A stretch of 64,000 nt of DNA. It comes from Paenibacillus sp. 481. Lineage in GTDB: Bacteria > Bacillota > Bacilli > Paenibacillales > Paenibacillaceae. Below the pieces are notes generated by a model. The model was not told the origin of the DNA, did not search any database, and worked only from the letters and a program-made list of their open reading frames with translations. The stretch lies in assembly GCF_021223605.1 (NCBI RefSeq), contig NZ_CP075175.1, positions 5,039,501 through 5,103,500 of the forward strand, written 5' to 3'. Of the stretch, positions 27,115-35,582 are shown in pieces; within the stretch, counting starts at the first letter, position 1, and the number at the start of each line of letters is the position of its first letter. The position numbers and the translations under genes were made by a program.

Positions 27115-28491
27115 TTAGGTTGTTTCGATTTTAGGTTTTTTAATAACAACAAATTTATTTTTCATTAAAATGAGCACGCTGCCGTCAGCGATGACAGGAG
27201 GGCTCTGCAATCCGTTCGTCTGGAGCCTTAAGAGCGGCATACCCGAATTCACATCAAGCGCGATTAACGTTCCGTCTGTGTGTAAGGCAAACATAAGGTG
27301 CTCAATGACATAAATGCTCGCAAGCTGTCCGCGATTGATTGCACGATAGTACACAGCCGCTTTATTATTTAACTTAAAGCTGTAGAGAGCAGATTGATCA
27401 CGGAATATGATTTGGCCATCAACAATTTCATCCAACGTTGCGGATTTCATGTGCTTTCCAAACGGCTTATAAACGTTGGTAGCAGGCTTCAGCGGATCTG
27501 CTCCTGCCGAGTAGTGGTACACGTGCAACACTTGATCCGTAACACTGGAATCGATGGCAACAAATACATCATGACCATCCATATAGATGTTCCCATGCAA
27601 GCTATACCGTTCGGATGGTGGGAATTTGGCCGTATCGATTTGCAAAGGATTGTACGATTTCGTCTTCAATACTTTACCGGTTCGAGCATCTATGTACTCG
27701 AGCGTGGGGAGGAGCGGTGAGCCGTACATCGATTGCAGGATAATGGATGAACCATGAACTTGCACCGGATAACGCTCACGCAAGGACCAGACCTCTTTAC
27801 CCGTCTGGCGATCGTAAGCGATGAACTGACTCATCGTCGTAGCGCCAGATACGATGTTGTTGGTTAGCACACGATCCTTAGTAAACGATACGAAGCCGTC
27901 AAGTCTGGCATCAGCGATTTTGCTGGCGTTTTTCCATACCAACCTACCATTTTTCACATGGTAGGCGTTGATTTGCTCGCTAATCGTGTATAAATGATCG
28001 CCATCGACACGAAGTTCTCTTATATCTTTCAATTTGACAGACGCTTCCCAGCTTTTTTTGCCTGTACGCACGTCTACGGCATAGATGGAACCGCCAGTCG
28101 AAGTAACATACACATAGCCTTCTTTGTACACTACGGATGATTGAAGCTGACTGCCATATTTCCATAGGCGGTTACCCTTCTTTGTATCCATTGCGACAAG
28201 CTGGCCTTGTTGCAGCAAAAAGACCTTGCCGTCGCCAACCGCAAAATGATCAAGTTTCCCCGTGTTCACAGACCACGCTATGCGGGCATTGGGAATAGCC
28301 GTACTTGATGCTTGGCTCAGTGTTTGGCTTAGTGTTTGGTTTGATGTTTGGTTTGGTGGTTGAGCTGCTCGTTGGGCTTCAGCCGAGAGCGTGCTAGGAG
28401 CGATAACAGTACCCGTAATCATGACGGCTATCCAAGTCAGCAAGACTTTTTGATACGTTTGATACGGTTTGAATCTACGGTAGTTGTTCAT
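27115..28491 (-). CDS. Secreted PQQ-like beta-propeller repeat protein
   Basis: 458 residues. An N-terminal hydrophobic stretch (LLTWIAVMITGTVIA) is followed by LSAEAQ, so a signal peptide or anchor is likely. A short Gln/Thr/Ser-rich linker with repeated NQT/SQTL units comes next. The rest is a series of propeller blades of the PQQ/quinoprotein type: VFLLQQGQLVAMDTKKGNRLWKYG, IYAVDVRTGKKSWEA, FIAYDRQTGKEVWSL, LEYIDARTGKVLKTK and LIALDVNSGMPLLRL. No catalytic residues for alcohol dehydrogenases stand out, so a binding or scaffold role outside the cell is more likely than an enzyme. ATG 28491 is chosen because AGAGGA lies 8 bp upstream; an ATG 33 bases earlier is in frame but precedes that site. 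Confidence 0.8.
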   Translation of the reverse strand: MNNYRRFKPYQTYQKVLLTWIAVMITGTVIAPSTLSAEAQRAAQPPNQTSNQTLSQTLSQASSTAIPNARIAWSVNTGKLDHFAVGDGKVFLLQQGQLVAMDTKKGNRLWKYGSQLQSSVVYKEGYVYVTSTGGSIYAVDVRTGKKSWEASVKLKDIRELRVDGDHLYTISEQINAYHVKNGRLVWKNASKIADARLDGFVSFTKDRVLTNNIVSGATTMSQFIAYDRQTGKEVWSLRERYPVQVHGSSIILQSMYGSPLLPTLEYIDARTGKVLKTKSYNPLQIDTAKFPPSERYSLHGNIYMDGHDVFVAIDSSVTDQVLHVYHYSAGADPLKPATNVYKPFGKHMKSATLDEIVDGQIIFRDQSALYSFKLNNKAAVYYRAINRGQLASIYVIEHLMFALHTDGTLIALDVNSGMPLLRLQTNGLQSPPVIADGSVLILMKNKFVVIKKPKIETT

Positions 28492-28644
28492 AAGAAGTAT
28501 CCTCTCATATGATTGTATATTCATCTATTAGTACGAAATGGAAATGGCAAGGTTTGTGGGAAAATCGACCAGTCTATCCTTCCATATCAATCCTAACATA
28601 GATATGATATATTTTTGATAGCTACTATATATAGGAGGCATACT

Positions 28645-29751
28645 GTGAAAATACGAAAATGGTTAAGCATGTTCGGTGTGCTTGTGATTTACACCCTAAT
28701 CACCATCTATATGGGGTGGAACGGAGCAGTCTGGTTGAGCACAACCTTTGATTTTCAATATTGGGCCTATTATTGGCTGCTGCTCGGCGTATTTGCGTAC
28801 GCCTATATCATAAACCAAATAGTTAAAGTTTCTTTTTTAAGAATGATCGGATCTTATTGGTTTGGGGTCATCCAATACGCCATAATTTTGTTACCTTTAG
28901 CTAATTTAACGGTATTTATGTTACAGCTACTTTCCGTACCTCAAGAACAAGCTATCGTCTGGACTGGCGCCGGTGTGTTGCTTGCTTTCTTTCTTATTTT
29001 TGTGTATGGAACGTTCAATGCCTACAGTCCAGTCGTTCGTACGTATAACATCAGCATCGCGAAACAAGCGAACGAGCGCCAAACGCTGCGCATTGCAATG
29101 GCTTCGGACATGCACTTCGGCAAGCTCTCGGGAATGTCGCATCTGAAACGATTAGTGCGCCATGTTAACGAGATGAAGCCTGATATCATTTTATTGCCTG
29201 GAGATATTATCGACGATCACCCGGGCCACTTTATTAAACATCAAATGGGACAGGTCATGCAGCAAATGCGTGCTCCACTCGGCGTCTATGGCGTGCTAGG
29301 CAACCATGAGCATTACGGCGGAGCGATTCCTGAATTTTTGCAAGTCATGCATGATATTGATATTAAAATCTTGCTAGATGAGGTTATCAACATCGAAGAT
29401 AGCTTTTACATTGTCGGTAGAAAAGATAAGACCGATCGGAATCGGCTAAGCTTTGCAGATTTAACGAACAGTATCGACAAACGATTGCCGGTGATTGCGA
29501 TGGATCATCAGCCTTTTGAATTGCAACAAGCTAAGGCAGCTGGTGTTGACTTACTGCTGTCGGGCCATACCCACAGGGGGCAAATGGCGCCTAATCATCT
29601 CATTACGAAGAAGATGTATGAGTTGGACTGGGGCTACGCGCAGCAAGGCACTTTTCATGCGATTGTTTCCTCTGGCTTTGGCTTTTGGGGTCCGCCCTTA
29701 CGACTTGGTAGTCGCTCGGAAATTGTTCAAATCAATATTCATTTTAAATAG
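28645..29751 (+). CDS. Membrane-anchored metallophosphoesterase
   Basis: 368 residues. The N-terminal ~130 residues hold about four membrane helices. The cytoplasm- or surface-facing rest is a calcineurin-like metallophosphoesterase with all metal motifs: SDMHFG (DxH), PGDIIDD (GDxxD), GNHEHY (GNHE), MDHQP and SGHTHRGQ (GHxH). The type resembles the YaeI/YkuE group, which acts on lipid-linked phosphoesters in some members. GTG 28645 is chosen: AGGAGG lies 7 bp before it, and an earlier in-frame TTG precedes the site. Divergent from the propeller gene. A terminator follows. Confidence 0.87.
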   Translation: MKIRKWLSMFGVLVIYTLITIYMGWNGAVWLSTTFDFQYWAYYWLLLGVFAYAYIINQIVKVSFLRMIGSYWFGVIQYAIILLPLANLTVFMLQLLSVPQEQAIVWTGAGVLLAFFLIFVYGTFNAYSPVVRTYNISIAKQANERQTLRIAMASDMHFGKLSGMSHLKRLVRHVNEMKPDIILLPGDIIDDHPGHFIKHQMGQVMQQMRAPLGVYGVLGNHEHYGGAIPEFLQVMHDIDIKILLDEVINIEDSFYIVGRKDKTDRNRLSFADLTNSIDKRLPVIAMDHQPFELQQAKAAGVDLLLSGHTHRGQMAPNHLITKKMYELDWGYAQQGTFHAIVSSGFGFWGPPLRLGSRSEIVQINIHFK

Positions 29752-29779
29752 GAAACAGCGATCATTAGGTGCTGCGACT

Positions 29780-29816
29780 TGCCGCTTCTCGACAACCATC
29801 GGGGAGCGGTTTTTTG
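29780..29816 (+). terminator. Rho-independent terminator after the phosphoesterase gene
   Basis: CCGCTTCTC (29782-29790) pairs with GGGGAGCGG (29801-29809), followed by six T. The sequence resembles the terminators at 15769 and 16884. Confidence 0.85.
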
Positions 29817-29911
29817 TATTTCGCATCTCATCCTCATCATTTCTTCACAAGTGAGAGCTACAATGAAACAGGCTATTGACTAGAGGCTGCACAATAAGGA
29901 GGGGCTAGTGT

Positions 29912-30904
29912 ATGGGGAGTTCGAACAATAGAAAGAAAGCGCGAGATAAAGAGACGCAAGTGCAATCGGCCAAACCGATGCGTCTGACAAAATGGGGAGT
30001 CATCGTATCCCTGCTAGGGATTATAGTGTTGGGTAGCATTTATGTATATGGGAAAAATGGAAGCACAGCTCCAACCGTAAACTTGGAACATGTCCACGGT
30101 ATAGGGTTTTCTTCAGACGGTAAACGGATTCTTATTCCAGCGCATGATGGCTTAAAGGCGTACACAGCGGGACGTTGGGAAGCGAAAGAGGGTGCTAAGC
30201 ACGACTATATGGGGTTCACGACCGTCAGTGACGGATTTTATTCTAGTGGCCATCCGGCTCCCGGTTCTGATCTGAAAAATCCATTTGGAATCGTCAAAAG
30301 CACGAACGAAGGCAACACGTTACAGATGCTTGCGCTGCAAGGGGAGACGGATTTTCATCACATGGCGGTTGGCTACCATTCGCATGTGATTTATGCTGTA
30401 AATCCAGAAGCTAATTCGAAGATGGATGCAGCGGGACTTTTTTATTCTGTCGATCAGGGCCGCACTTGGACGAAAAGTGTAATGAAAGGCCTTAACGAGC
30501 AAACGACCGCGATCGCTGCGCATGCGACTGAAGCGCCCATAGTGGCGGTCGGTACTCCACGTGGTGTCTATTTGTCTAAAGATTATGGCAATAGCTTTGA
30601 AAAAGTATGGTCTGCTGGCGAGACAACGTCACTATTTTTCAATCTTGCAGGCAAGCTGTTTATCGGAGGCTATGAGAACCAAGCCTATTTGCAACAGCTT
30701 GACATCGATACGAAGCAGAGCGAAAAGCACCATATTCCCGAGCTTGGTGAAGATGCTATCGCTTATTTTGGCCAAAACCCCGTAAATAACAAGCAGTGGG
30801 CATTTGGCACCTTCAACAAGAATGTGTACATCACCGAAGATAACGGATTGAATTGGACAAAAATTGCGGATAAAGGAAAGACGAGCTCTGAATTGACACG
30901 CTAA
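29912..30904 (+). CDS. Membrane-anchored BNR/sortilin-like repeat protein (F510_1955-type)
   Basis: 330 residues with a charged cytoplasmic N-terminus, one hydrophobic helix near residues 28-47 (WGVIVSLLGIIVLGSIYVYG) and an outside domain. This domain shows Asp-box (BNR) motifs: SVDQGRTWTK, SKDYGNSFEK and TEDNGLNWTK, plus VHGIGFSSDGKRILIPAHDGL. The pattern fits the group named F510_1955 family glycosylhydrolase, although no catalytic residues of a glycosidase are evident. AGGAGGGG lies before ATG 29912. Function is unknown; a beta-propeller binding role is possible. Confidence 0.75.
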   Translation: MGSSNNRKKARDKETQVQSAKPMRLTKWGVIVSLLGIIVLGSIYVYGKNGSTAPTVNLEHVHGIGFSSDGKRILIPAHDGLKAYTAGRWEAKEGAKHDYMGFTTVSDGFYSSGHPAPGSDLKNPFGIVKSTNEGNTLQMLALQGETDFHHMAVGYHSHVIYAVNPEANSKMDAAGLFYSVDQGRTWTKSVMKGLNEQTTAIAAHATEAPIVAVGTPRGVYLSKDYGNSFEKVWSAGETTSLFFNLAGKLFIGGYENQAYLQQLDIDTKQSEKHHIPELGEDAIAYFGQNPVNNKQWAFGTFNKNVYITEDNGLNWTKIADKGKTSSELTR

Positions 30905-30914
30905 GCAAATTTGG

Positions 30915-30968
30915 ATAAGAAAGAGCCGAATTTTACCCCGTTAACGGTAATTTGGCTCTTTCTTATTT
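30915..30968. terminator. Terminator hairpin
   Basis: AAGAAAGAGCC (from 30918) pairs with GGCTCTTTCTT (ending 30964), further pairing inside around TTAACG. It overlaps the end of the Tn3-transposase relic on the other strand. Confidence 0.8.
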
Positions 30969-31144
30969 AAAGGACGTAAGGAATGTACACTTGTTGCATG
31001 TAATCCCTCAAACTTATATTCTCCTAAGAAATTGATGTGTTCCCAACCTACAGGCCATATATACGGCATTAAACCTTCTCGAAATTCACCCTTGTTTAAG
31101 CCTTTTTGTATTTTTGTGCGCACGAATTTACTTGAGAATATCAT
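30941..31144 (-). pseudogene. Relic of a Tn3-family transposase C-terminus
   Basis: The minus-strand frame of 67 codons reads IQKGLNKGEFREGLMPYIWPVGWEHINFLGEYKF and ends near SLRPLNKK. Tn3-type TnpA proteins end with LNKGE..., then ..LSPxGWEHINLxGxYxF... and a closing RPL. The ~60 residues that normally lie between NKGE and the WEHINF segment are missing, so this is an internally deleted remnant. No convincing 38-bp terminal repeat is seen. It directly abuts the point where the adaA upstream region becomes homologous to a second copy at 53.7 kb. Confidence 0.55.
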
Positions 31145-31230
31145 TGTAATTTCGTTATCTTGCTGTTACATTCCAAAATGCGTACAACAACTTGTTTCCA
31201 GGGTTATACTGAAGCGAGAGGTGGTTCAAA

Positions 31231-31881
31231 GTGACATACGATTGGAAAATGAATTCGAAACGAACGAATCAACAACGAGACTCTGACAAGCCCATTCAAT
31301 CCGTTTCTGTTTCTGATGAACAGTGGCAGGCAATTGCCAATAATGATGCTTCTTATGACGGACAGTTTTTTTATGCAGTGAAAACAACAGGGGTTTTTTG
31401 TCGCCCTTCTTGCAAATCAAGAGTACCCAAAAGAGAAAACATTGGTTTTTTTGAAAATGCTGATCAAGCACTAGCCGCACATTTTCGTCCGTGCAAACGG
31501 TGCAAGCCAACCAGGCAAAGATTACCCGATGAGGAGTGGATTGCGTTCATAACCGAATACGTGGATAGCCACTGCGATGAAACGTTGACGCTCGAAGTCC
31601 TTGCGCTTCTGAGTCATGGAACCCCTTATCACTTGCATAGAACCTTTAAAAAAATCAAAGGCATGACCCCGGTGGACTACATCCAGCATGTCCGAATGGA
31701 AAAGGCGAAAATGTTATTGACTACTTTTGATGACCCAGTTGCTGAAGTCGGTGAGTCTGTCGGACTTTCCAATACCCCTTATTTTATTACGCTGTTTAAG
31801 CGGAAAACGGGACAAACGCCGGAAGCTTATCGTAGGCAGCAAAAACAACACTTGAAGGAGGCATTTTCAAATGACACCTAA
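31231..31881 (+). CDS. adaA: AdaA-like methylphosphotriester-DNA methyltransferase / AraC regulator
   Basis: 216 residues. The N-terminal Ada zinc domain has the four Cys ligands: CRPSCKSR and CKRC, preceded by DASYDGQFFYAVKTTGVF. The first Cys takes a methyl group from methylphosphotriesters in DNA. This turns the protein into an activator through the C-terminal AraC domain (LTLEVLALLSHGTPYHLHRTFKKIKGMTPVDYI and VAEVGESVGLSNTPYFITLFKRKTGQTPEAYR). GTG 31231 is the start, with GAGAGGTGG before it. It overlaps adaB by 11 bp, as in the B. subtilis adaA-adaB operon. The upstream ~57 bp are duplicated at 53683-53739. Confidence 0.93.
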   Translation: MTYDWKMNSKRTNQQRDSDKPIQSVSVSDEQWQAIANNDASYDGQFFYAVKTTGVFCRPSCKSRVPKRENIGFFENADQALAAHFRPCKRCKPTRQRLPDEEWIAFITEYVDSHCDETLTLEVLALLSHGTPYHLHRTFKKIKGMTPVDYIQHVRMEKAKMLLTTFDDPVAEVGESVGLSNTPYFITLFKRKTGQTPEAYRRQQKQHLKEAFSNDT

Positions 31882-32386
31882 AAAAAGCAGTTCTCTCTAT
31901 TGGTCCTTGTTGTCTTATGAAAACTGGAAGGTGTACATTGCCGCCACAAATACAGGCTTATGTTTTGTCGGATCGCAACATCAACCATTCGAAGAGTTGG
32001 TGAAATGGGCAAATCATTACATGCCTGAAAGCGATCTGATTCGAGATGACGAACAATTGCAACCTTTTGCCGATGAGCTTGTTCGTTATTTTCAAGGCAA
32101 GCTCAGCCGGTTCACCATTCCAATCTTTTATCAAGGCACCCCTTTTCAGGAAGCCGTATGGAAGGCACTCTGTGATATTCCGTACGGTCAAACTCGAACC
32201 TACTCGGATATTGCTCAACAAATGCTAAAACCGACTGCGGTTCGGGCAATTGGGAGGGCCATTGGAGCCAATCCGATCCTGATTACGGTTCCATGCCATC
32301 GTGTTATCGGTAAAAATGGATCACTGACGGGCTATCGCGGCGGAATGGAAATGAAAACGCAACTGTTGGAACTTGAACGAGGCTAG
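31871..32386 (+). CDS. adaB: Methylated-DNA--[protein]-cysteine S-methyltransferase (AdaB/Ogt)
   Basis: 171 residues. Repairs O6-methylguanine by moving the methyl group to its own Cys. The C-terminal domain contains the helix-turn-helix segment YGQTRTYSDIAQQMLKPTAVRAIGRAIGANP and the active site ITVPCHRVIGKNG, with Cys near residue 139. AAGGAGG lies 8 bp before ATG 31871, inside the end of adaA, so the two are translationally coupled. A shortened copy of its 3' half exists at 53734-54024. Confidence 0.95.
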   Translation: MTPKKSSSLYWSLLSYENWKVYIAATNTGLCFVGSQHQPFEELVKWANHYMPESDLIRDDEQLQPFADELVRYFQGKLSRFTIPIFYQGTPFQEAVWKALCDIPYGQTRTYSDIAQQMLKPTAVRAIGRAIGANPILITVPCHRVIGKNGSLTGYRGGMEMKTQLLELERG

Positions 32387-32440
32387 GTTTCATCTGATCT
32401 TACTTATATCGTAAACGTGGTCATTTATAAATAGAGGTGT

Positions 32441-33688
32441 ATGATGAAAAACAAAAAATATTATAATTTTTACAAGCTTTGGCTAGGACAGTCTATAGGT
32501 TTGCTAGGCACCCAGTTTATAGTAGTAGCATTACCTCTGTTTGCGTTAGAGGTGCTACAAACAAGTGAGGCGAATGCTGCCTTGCTTCGTGGAATTATAT
32601 TCATACCCTATCTCATTTTCGGATTAGTAGCCGGTGCTTTGATAGACATCCTCCATAGGAAAAAGGTTTTGCTCATTTGTAGTATAGGTCAAAGCGCTTT
32701 ACTTTTAACCGTATTCATACTGGCTGTAACAAATACAATAACGTTTCCTTTATTGGTGTTTTTCATGTTTGTATATGGAATATTCACTACGTTTTACAAC
32801 ATTGCCATTCCTTCTTTCTTACCGGAAATAGTAACAGATAAAGACAACTTAAAAAAAGGAAATGCTCAACTAGCCCTTTCGGAGTCTCTTGCTACCGTAA
32901 TTGGTCCTATGCTAGCAGGAATCGTGTTTACTGTAGTTGGATTAACAGGCTCATTTTCTGTTACCGCAGTAACGTATTTTGTTTGTTTTGTGTTTGTATT
33001 AAGTATTTCAAGGTTTAAACCGCATACAGAGGGCTCTTTAACAAACGTAAATATAAAATCCATATATAAAAACATATATGAAGGATTAATATATTTTAAA
33101 AGCCACCCCGTACTGGAACCAATTGTAAGCTGCGGCGCTGTTTACGGCTTTTTCAAATACATACTATATAGCATATTAGTCATATTCCTTTATAAGGTAA
33201 TGAGTCTATCTGAACTTGAAATAGGCTTTGTTGTAGGTTCGGCAGCGGTGGGATTTGTAATAGGCAATACGATACTCATCAAAAAAGGTCAACAAATGAA
33301 TAATACAAAAATGCTTACTTATAGCGCTACTGTATCCGTTATAGGTCTGTCCTTTATACCGATCATGGGATATTTGGGGACTGTTTACGGTATAGTGGCT
33401 GTAAGCATCATACATGGGATGGGAGAAGGTGTATTTGCCCCTTACGCTGCAACCATACGACAACTTGTCTCACCAAGTCACATGCTAGGCAGAGTAAATG
33501 CTGTACAGCGTACGCTTAATTGGGGAGCTTGGGCATTGGGGAGTTTTGCTAGCGCATTTTTAGTTTCTGTGTTTGGGCTTCAGACTACGTTGTTTATAGG
33601 GGGCTTCGGAACAACATTATGTTTAATAGCGTTGGTAAGGAGAGACGTATTAAAAGGAACCAACATTGAATATACGAGTTCAATTTAG
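32441..33688 (+). CDS. MFS family efflux transporter
   Basis: A 415-residue major facilitator of the MFS_3 (enterobactin exporter-like) type with about 12 helices. The start KNKKYYNFYKLWLGQSIGLLGTQFIVVALPLFAL and the loop ALIDILHRKKVLLIC (helix 2-3 signature) are typical. Codon use is visibly more A/T-rich than in adaA or the flanking genes, which hints at transfer. AGAGGTG lies 5-6 bp before ATG 32441. It follows adaB by 54 bp, but whether it belongs to the methylation response is unclear. Its first ~40 codons are duplicated at 54092-54204. Confidence 0.87.
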   Translation: MMKNKKYYNFYKLWLGQSIGLLGTQFIVVALPLFALEVLQTSEANAALLRGIIFIPYLIFGLVAGALIDILHRKKVLLICSIGQSALLLTVFILAVTNTITFPLLVFFMFVYGIFTTFYNIAIPSFLPEIVTDKDNLKKGNAQLALSESLATVIGPMLAGIVFTVVGLTGSFSVTAVTYFVCFVFVLSISRFKPHTEGSLTNVNIKSIYKNIYEGLIYFKSHPVLEPIVSCGAVYGFFKYILYSILVIFLYKVMSLSELEIGFVVGSAAVGFVIGNTILIKKGQQMNNTKMLTYSATVSVIGLSFIPIMGYLGTVYGIVAVSIIHGMGEGVFAPYAATIRQLVSPSHMLGRVNAVQRTLNWGAWALGSFASAFLVSVFGLQTTLFIGGFGTTLCLIALVRRDVLKGTNIEYTSSI

Positions 33689-33702
33689 AGGAGATGCTAT
33701 AT

Positions 33703-34179
33703 ATGAACATTAGGCACGTACGGGAGACTGACTACATACCGGTTATCTCCGTAATTGATGAGTGGTGGGGTGGTCGGCAGATGGCTGACATGTTGCCAAA
33801 GCTCTTTTTTCAGCACTTCCAAGATACGAGTTATGTAGTCGAGCAAGATGGACAGATCGTTGGTTTTTTGATCGGGTTTGTCTCCCAATCGTATCCAGAG
33901 CAAGCGTATATTCACTTTGTTGGTGTGCACACAGCGTATCGAAATTCCGGAATTGCGAGAAGCTTGTATGAACGGTTTTTCGCAACCGTTAAAGGGAAAG
34001 GATGTACACTCGTGCGCTGCGTCACATCACCAGTTAATAATGCTTCGATCGCATATCACACGCGAATGGGATTTTTAGTTGAGAATGGAAGCGCTCTGGG
34101 TGATGGTGTACAAGCTGTTGTAGACTATGATGGAGTCGGGCAAGATCGGGTTCTGTTTATTAAAAAATTGCATGATTGA
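33703..34179 (+). CDS. GNAT family N-acetyltransferase
   Basis: About 158 residues with the GNAT core: IVGFLIGFVSQSYPEQAYIHFVGVHTAYRNSGIARSLYERFF, where R-N-S-G-I-A forms the acetyl-CoA loop, and the late beta-strand NNASIAYHTRMGFLVE. ATG 33703 is preferred over ATG 33694 because AGAGGAG directly touches the earlier codon and leaves 9 bp to the later one. It starts 15 bp after the MFS stop, so they share a transcript. Substrate unknown; small GNATs beside exporters often modify drugs. Confidence 0.85.
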   Translation: MNIRHVRETDYIPVISVIDEWWGGRQMADMLPKLFFQHFQDTSYVVEQDGQIVGFLIGFVSQSYPEQAYIHFVGVHTAYRNSGIARSLYERFFATVKGKGCTLVRCVTSPVNNASIAYHTRMGFLVENGSALGDGVQAVVDYDGVGQDRVLFIKKLHD

Positions 34180-34226
34180 AATCTTGCGTGATTGAAATTT
34201 GTTAGTATGCGTAATATGAACTAAAA

Positions 34227-34282
34227 AAGTAAGACGTTCATTAGGGTCATGCTGAACCTTGCTGAACGTCTTTCTTACTTAC
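34227..34282. terminator. Bidirectional terminator
   Basis: AGACGTTCA (34232-34240) pairs with TGAACGTCT (34263-34271) and the outer AAGTA/TACTT bases also pair; T-rich on the right, A-rich on the left. It lies between the GNAT gene and the convergent HxlR relic. Confidence 0.75.
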
Positions 34283-34575
34283 ACTTCATCCTCACTCGTT
34301 CTTACTGTGACTTCACCATCTGGATACCTATACTGAATATAGTCTCCTCCCCAATCACACAGTACCTTCAAGAGCTTTTTTAACGATTCACCGTCTCTGT
34401 CAGTGAGTACTCTACTTTAGGAGGGACTTGATTGTATACTTTTCGTAAAATGATCTTGTCTTGTTCAAGACTCTTTAATTGTTCAGTAAGCATTTTCTGT
34501 GTAATACCTGGTGTTAAACGTTTTAATTCATCTGTTCGGGTGGGGCCACAACAGGAATCGTAAGCAACTTAGTTG
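34279..34575 (-). pseudogene. Decayed HxlR/YodB-type regulator
   Basis: On the minus strand a clear HxlR-family segment can be read: [48 protein letters not shown]. Then a shift of frame near 34390 is needed to continue with [14 protein letters not shown] and a tail ending at 34279. The N-terminal winged-helix start (KLLTIPVV-like bases near 34560) lies in yet another frame. At least two frameshifts and no start codon: a pseudogene. HxlR regulators such as YodB typically sit next to and repress azoreductase genes, which fits azoR just upstream on the other strand. Confidence 0.75.
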
Positions 34576-34674
34576 GAGCTAATAAGATGAACGTATCCAT
34601 CAAACGAAGACATAACAAGGAGAGATTACACTTTATGTCGTTTTACGAAGTGAAGAGTCTCAAAATAAAGATAC

Positions 34675-34716
34675 TTGACATAGTGATATTTCCGGAGTAA
34701 ACTTACTTACATAAGT
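34675..34716 (+). promoter_or_regulatory. azoR promoter with a palindromic operator
   Basis: TTGACA (34675-34680), 17 bases, TAAACT (34698-34703). Overlapping the -10 is ACTTACTTACATAAGT (34701-34716), an ACTTA-N6-TAAGT inverted repeat that recalls DUF24/HxlR sites of the YodB kind. About 160 bp of leader separate it from the azoR start. Confidence 0.65.
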
Positions 34717-34875
34717 CCAGTCGAGTACATGTAGTTGAGTAGGTGAACTCGCAACAGAGCTGGATTCATCATTCGTCAGTCATTTTTATTGAAAGTATAG
34801 GTGAGAAGATTGGGTTTTTTCAGCAAGTTGTTTGGAAATAAAAAAGATAATTCACATACAGAGGAGAATGAAACA

Positions 34876-35502
34876 ATGACTAAAGTATTATTGATTAAGG
34901 CGAACGACCGTCCAGCGGAGCAAGCGATTAGCTCCAAAATGTATGAAACATTTGTAAGCACGTTTAAAGAAGCGAATCCAAATGCTGAAATTACGGAACT
35001 GGATTTGTTCAATGTTGAACTTCCGTACTACGGCAACACGGCTATTACAGGTTTGTACAAACGTGGCCAAGGTTTAGAATTAACAGCTGAAGAAGCAAAA
35101 ATCGCGGATCTTATGGAAACATATTTGAACCAATTCTTAGAAGCTGACAAGGTTGTATTCGCGTTCCCATTGTGGAATTTCGCAGTCCCAGCGCCACTCG
35201 TAACGTATATTTCTTATCTTTCTCAAGCAGGAAAAACATTCAAATATACTGCTGAAGGCCCAGTAGGACTTGTTAATGGCAAACAAGTGGCCATCTTAAG
35301 CGCACGTGGTTCGGACTACGCTGCTGAACCAATGGCTTCGCTCGAAATGGCGGTTAACTATGTAACGACATTGCTTGGCTTCTGGGGTATCGCAAATCCA
35401 GAAACAGTTGTTATTGAAGGCCACAACCAATATACGGATCGCACGCAACAAATTATTGCGGACGGTTTGGACGAAGTGACAAAATTGGCTGCAAGATTTT
35501 AA
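34876..35502 (+). CDS. azoR: FMN-dependent NADH-azoreductase
   Basis: A 208-residue flavodoxin-like enzyme that reduces azo bonds and quinones with NADH. It begins TKVLLIKANDRPAEQAISSKMYETF, with the FMN-site segments FAFPLWNFAVPAPLVTYISYLSQAGKTFKYT and ILSARGSDY. ATG 34876 is used, with GAGGAG 9-10 bp before it and the family N-terminus right there. The frame is open 25 codons further up, to GTG 34801 (FFSKLFGNKKDNSH), but no ribosome site supports that start. A decayed HxlR gene lies divergently upstream. A strong terminator follows. Confidence 0.94.
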   Translation: MTKVLLIKANDRPAEQAISSKMYETFVSTFKEANPNAEITELDLFNVELPYYGNTAITGLYKRGQGLELTAEEAKIADLMETYLNQFLEADKVVFAFPLWNFAVPAPLVTYISYLSQAGKTFKYTAEGPVGLVNGKQVAILSARGSDYAAEPMASLEMAVNYVTTLLGFWGIANPETVVIEGHNQYTDRTQQIIADGLDEVTKLAARF

Positions 35503-35523
35503 TGTAAATAGGAATCACAATCA

Positions 35524-35556
35524 AACCAGTATGGTCATCCATACTGGTTTTTGCTT
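35524..35556 (+). terminator. Rho-independent terminator after azoR
   Basis: AACCAGTATGG (35524-35534) pairs with CCATACTGGTT (35539-35549), followed by TTT. Confidence 0.92.
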
Positions 35557-35582
35557 CGTTATGTGACTGCTTAACAGGCATC

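Noticed and set aside
30890-30906. CACGCTAAG near the Tn3 relic, like the inner end of a Tn3 terminal repeat
   Set aside because: It falls in the coding end of the BNR-repeat gene and the remaining bases of a 38-bp end (GGGG...) are not at the right distance.
34801-34875. 25-codon N-terminal extension of azoR from GTG
   Set aside because: The family starts at ATG 34876, which has the ribosome site.
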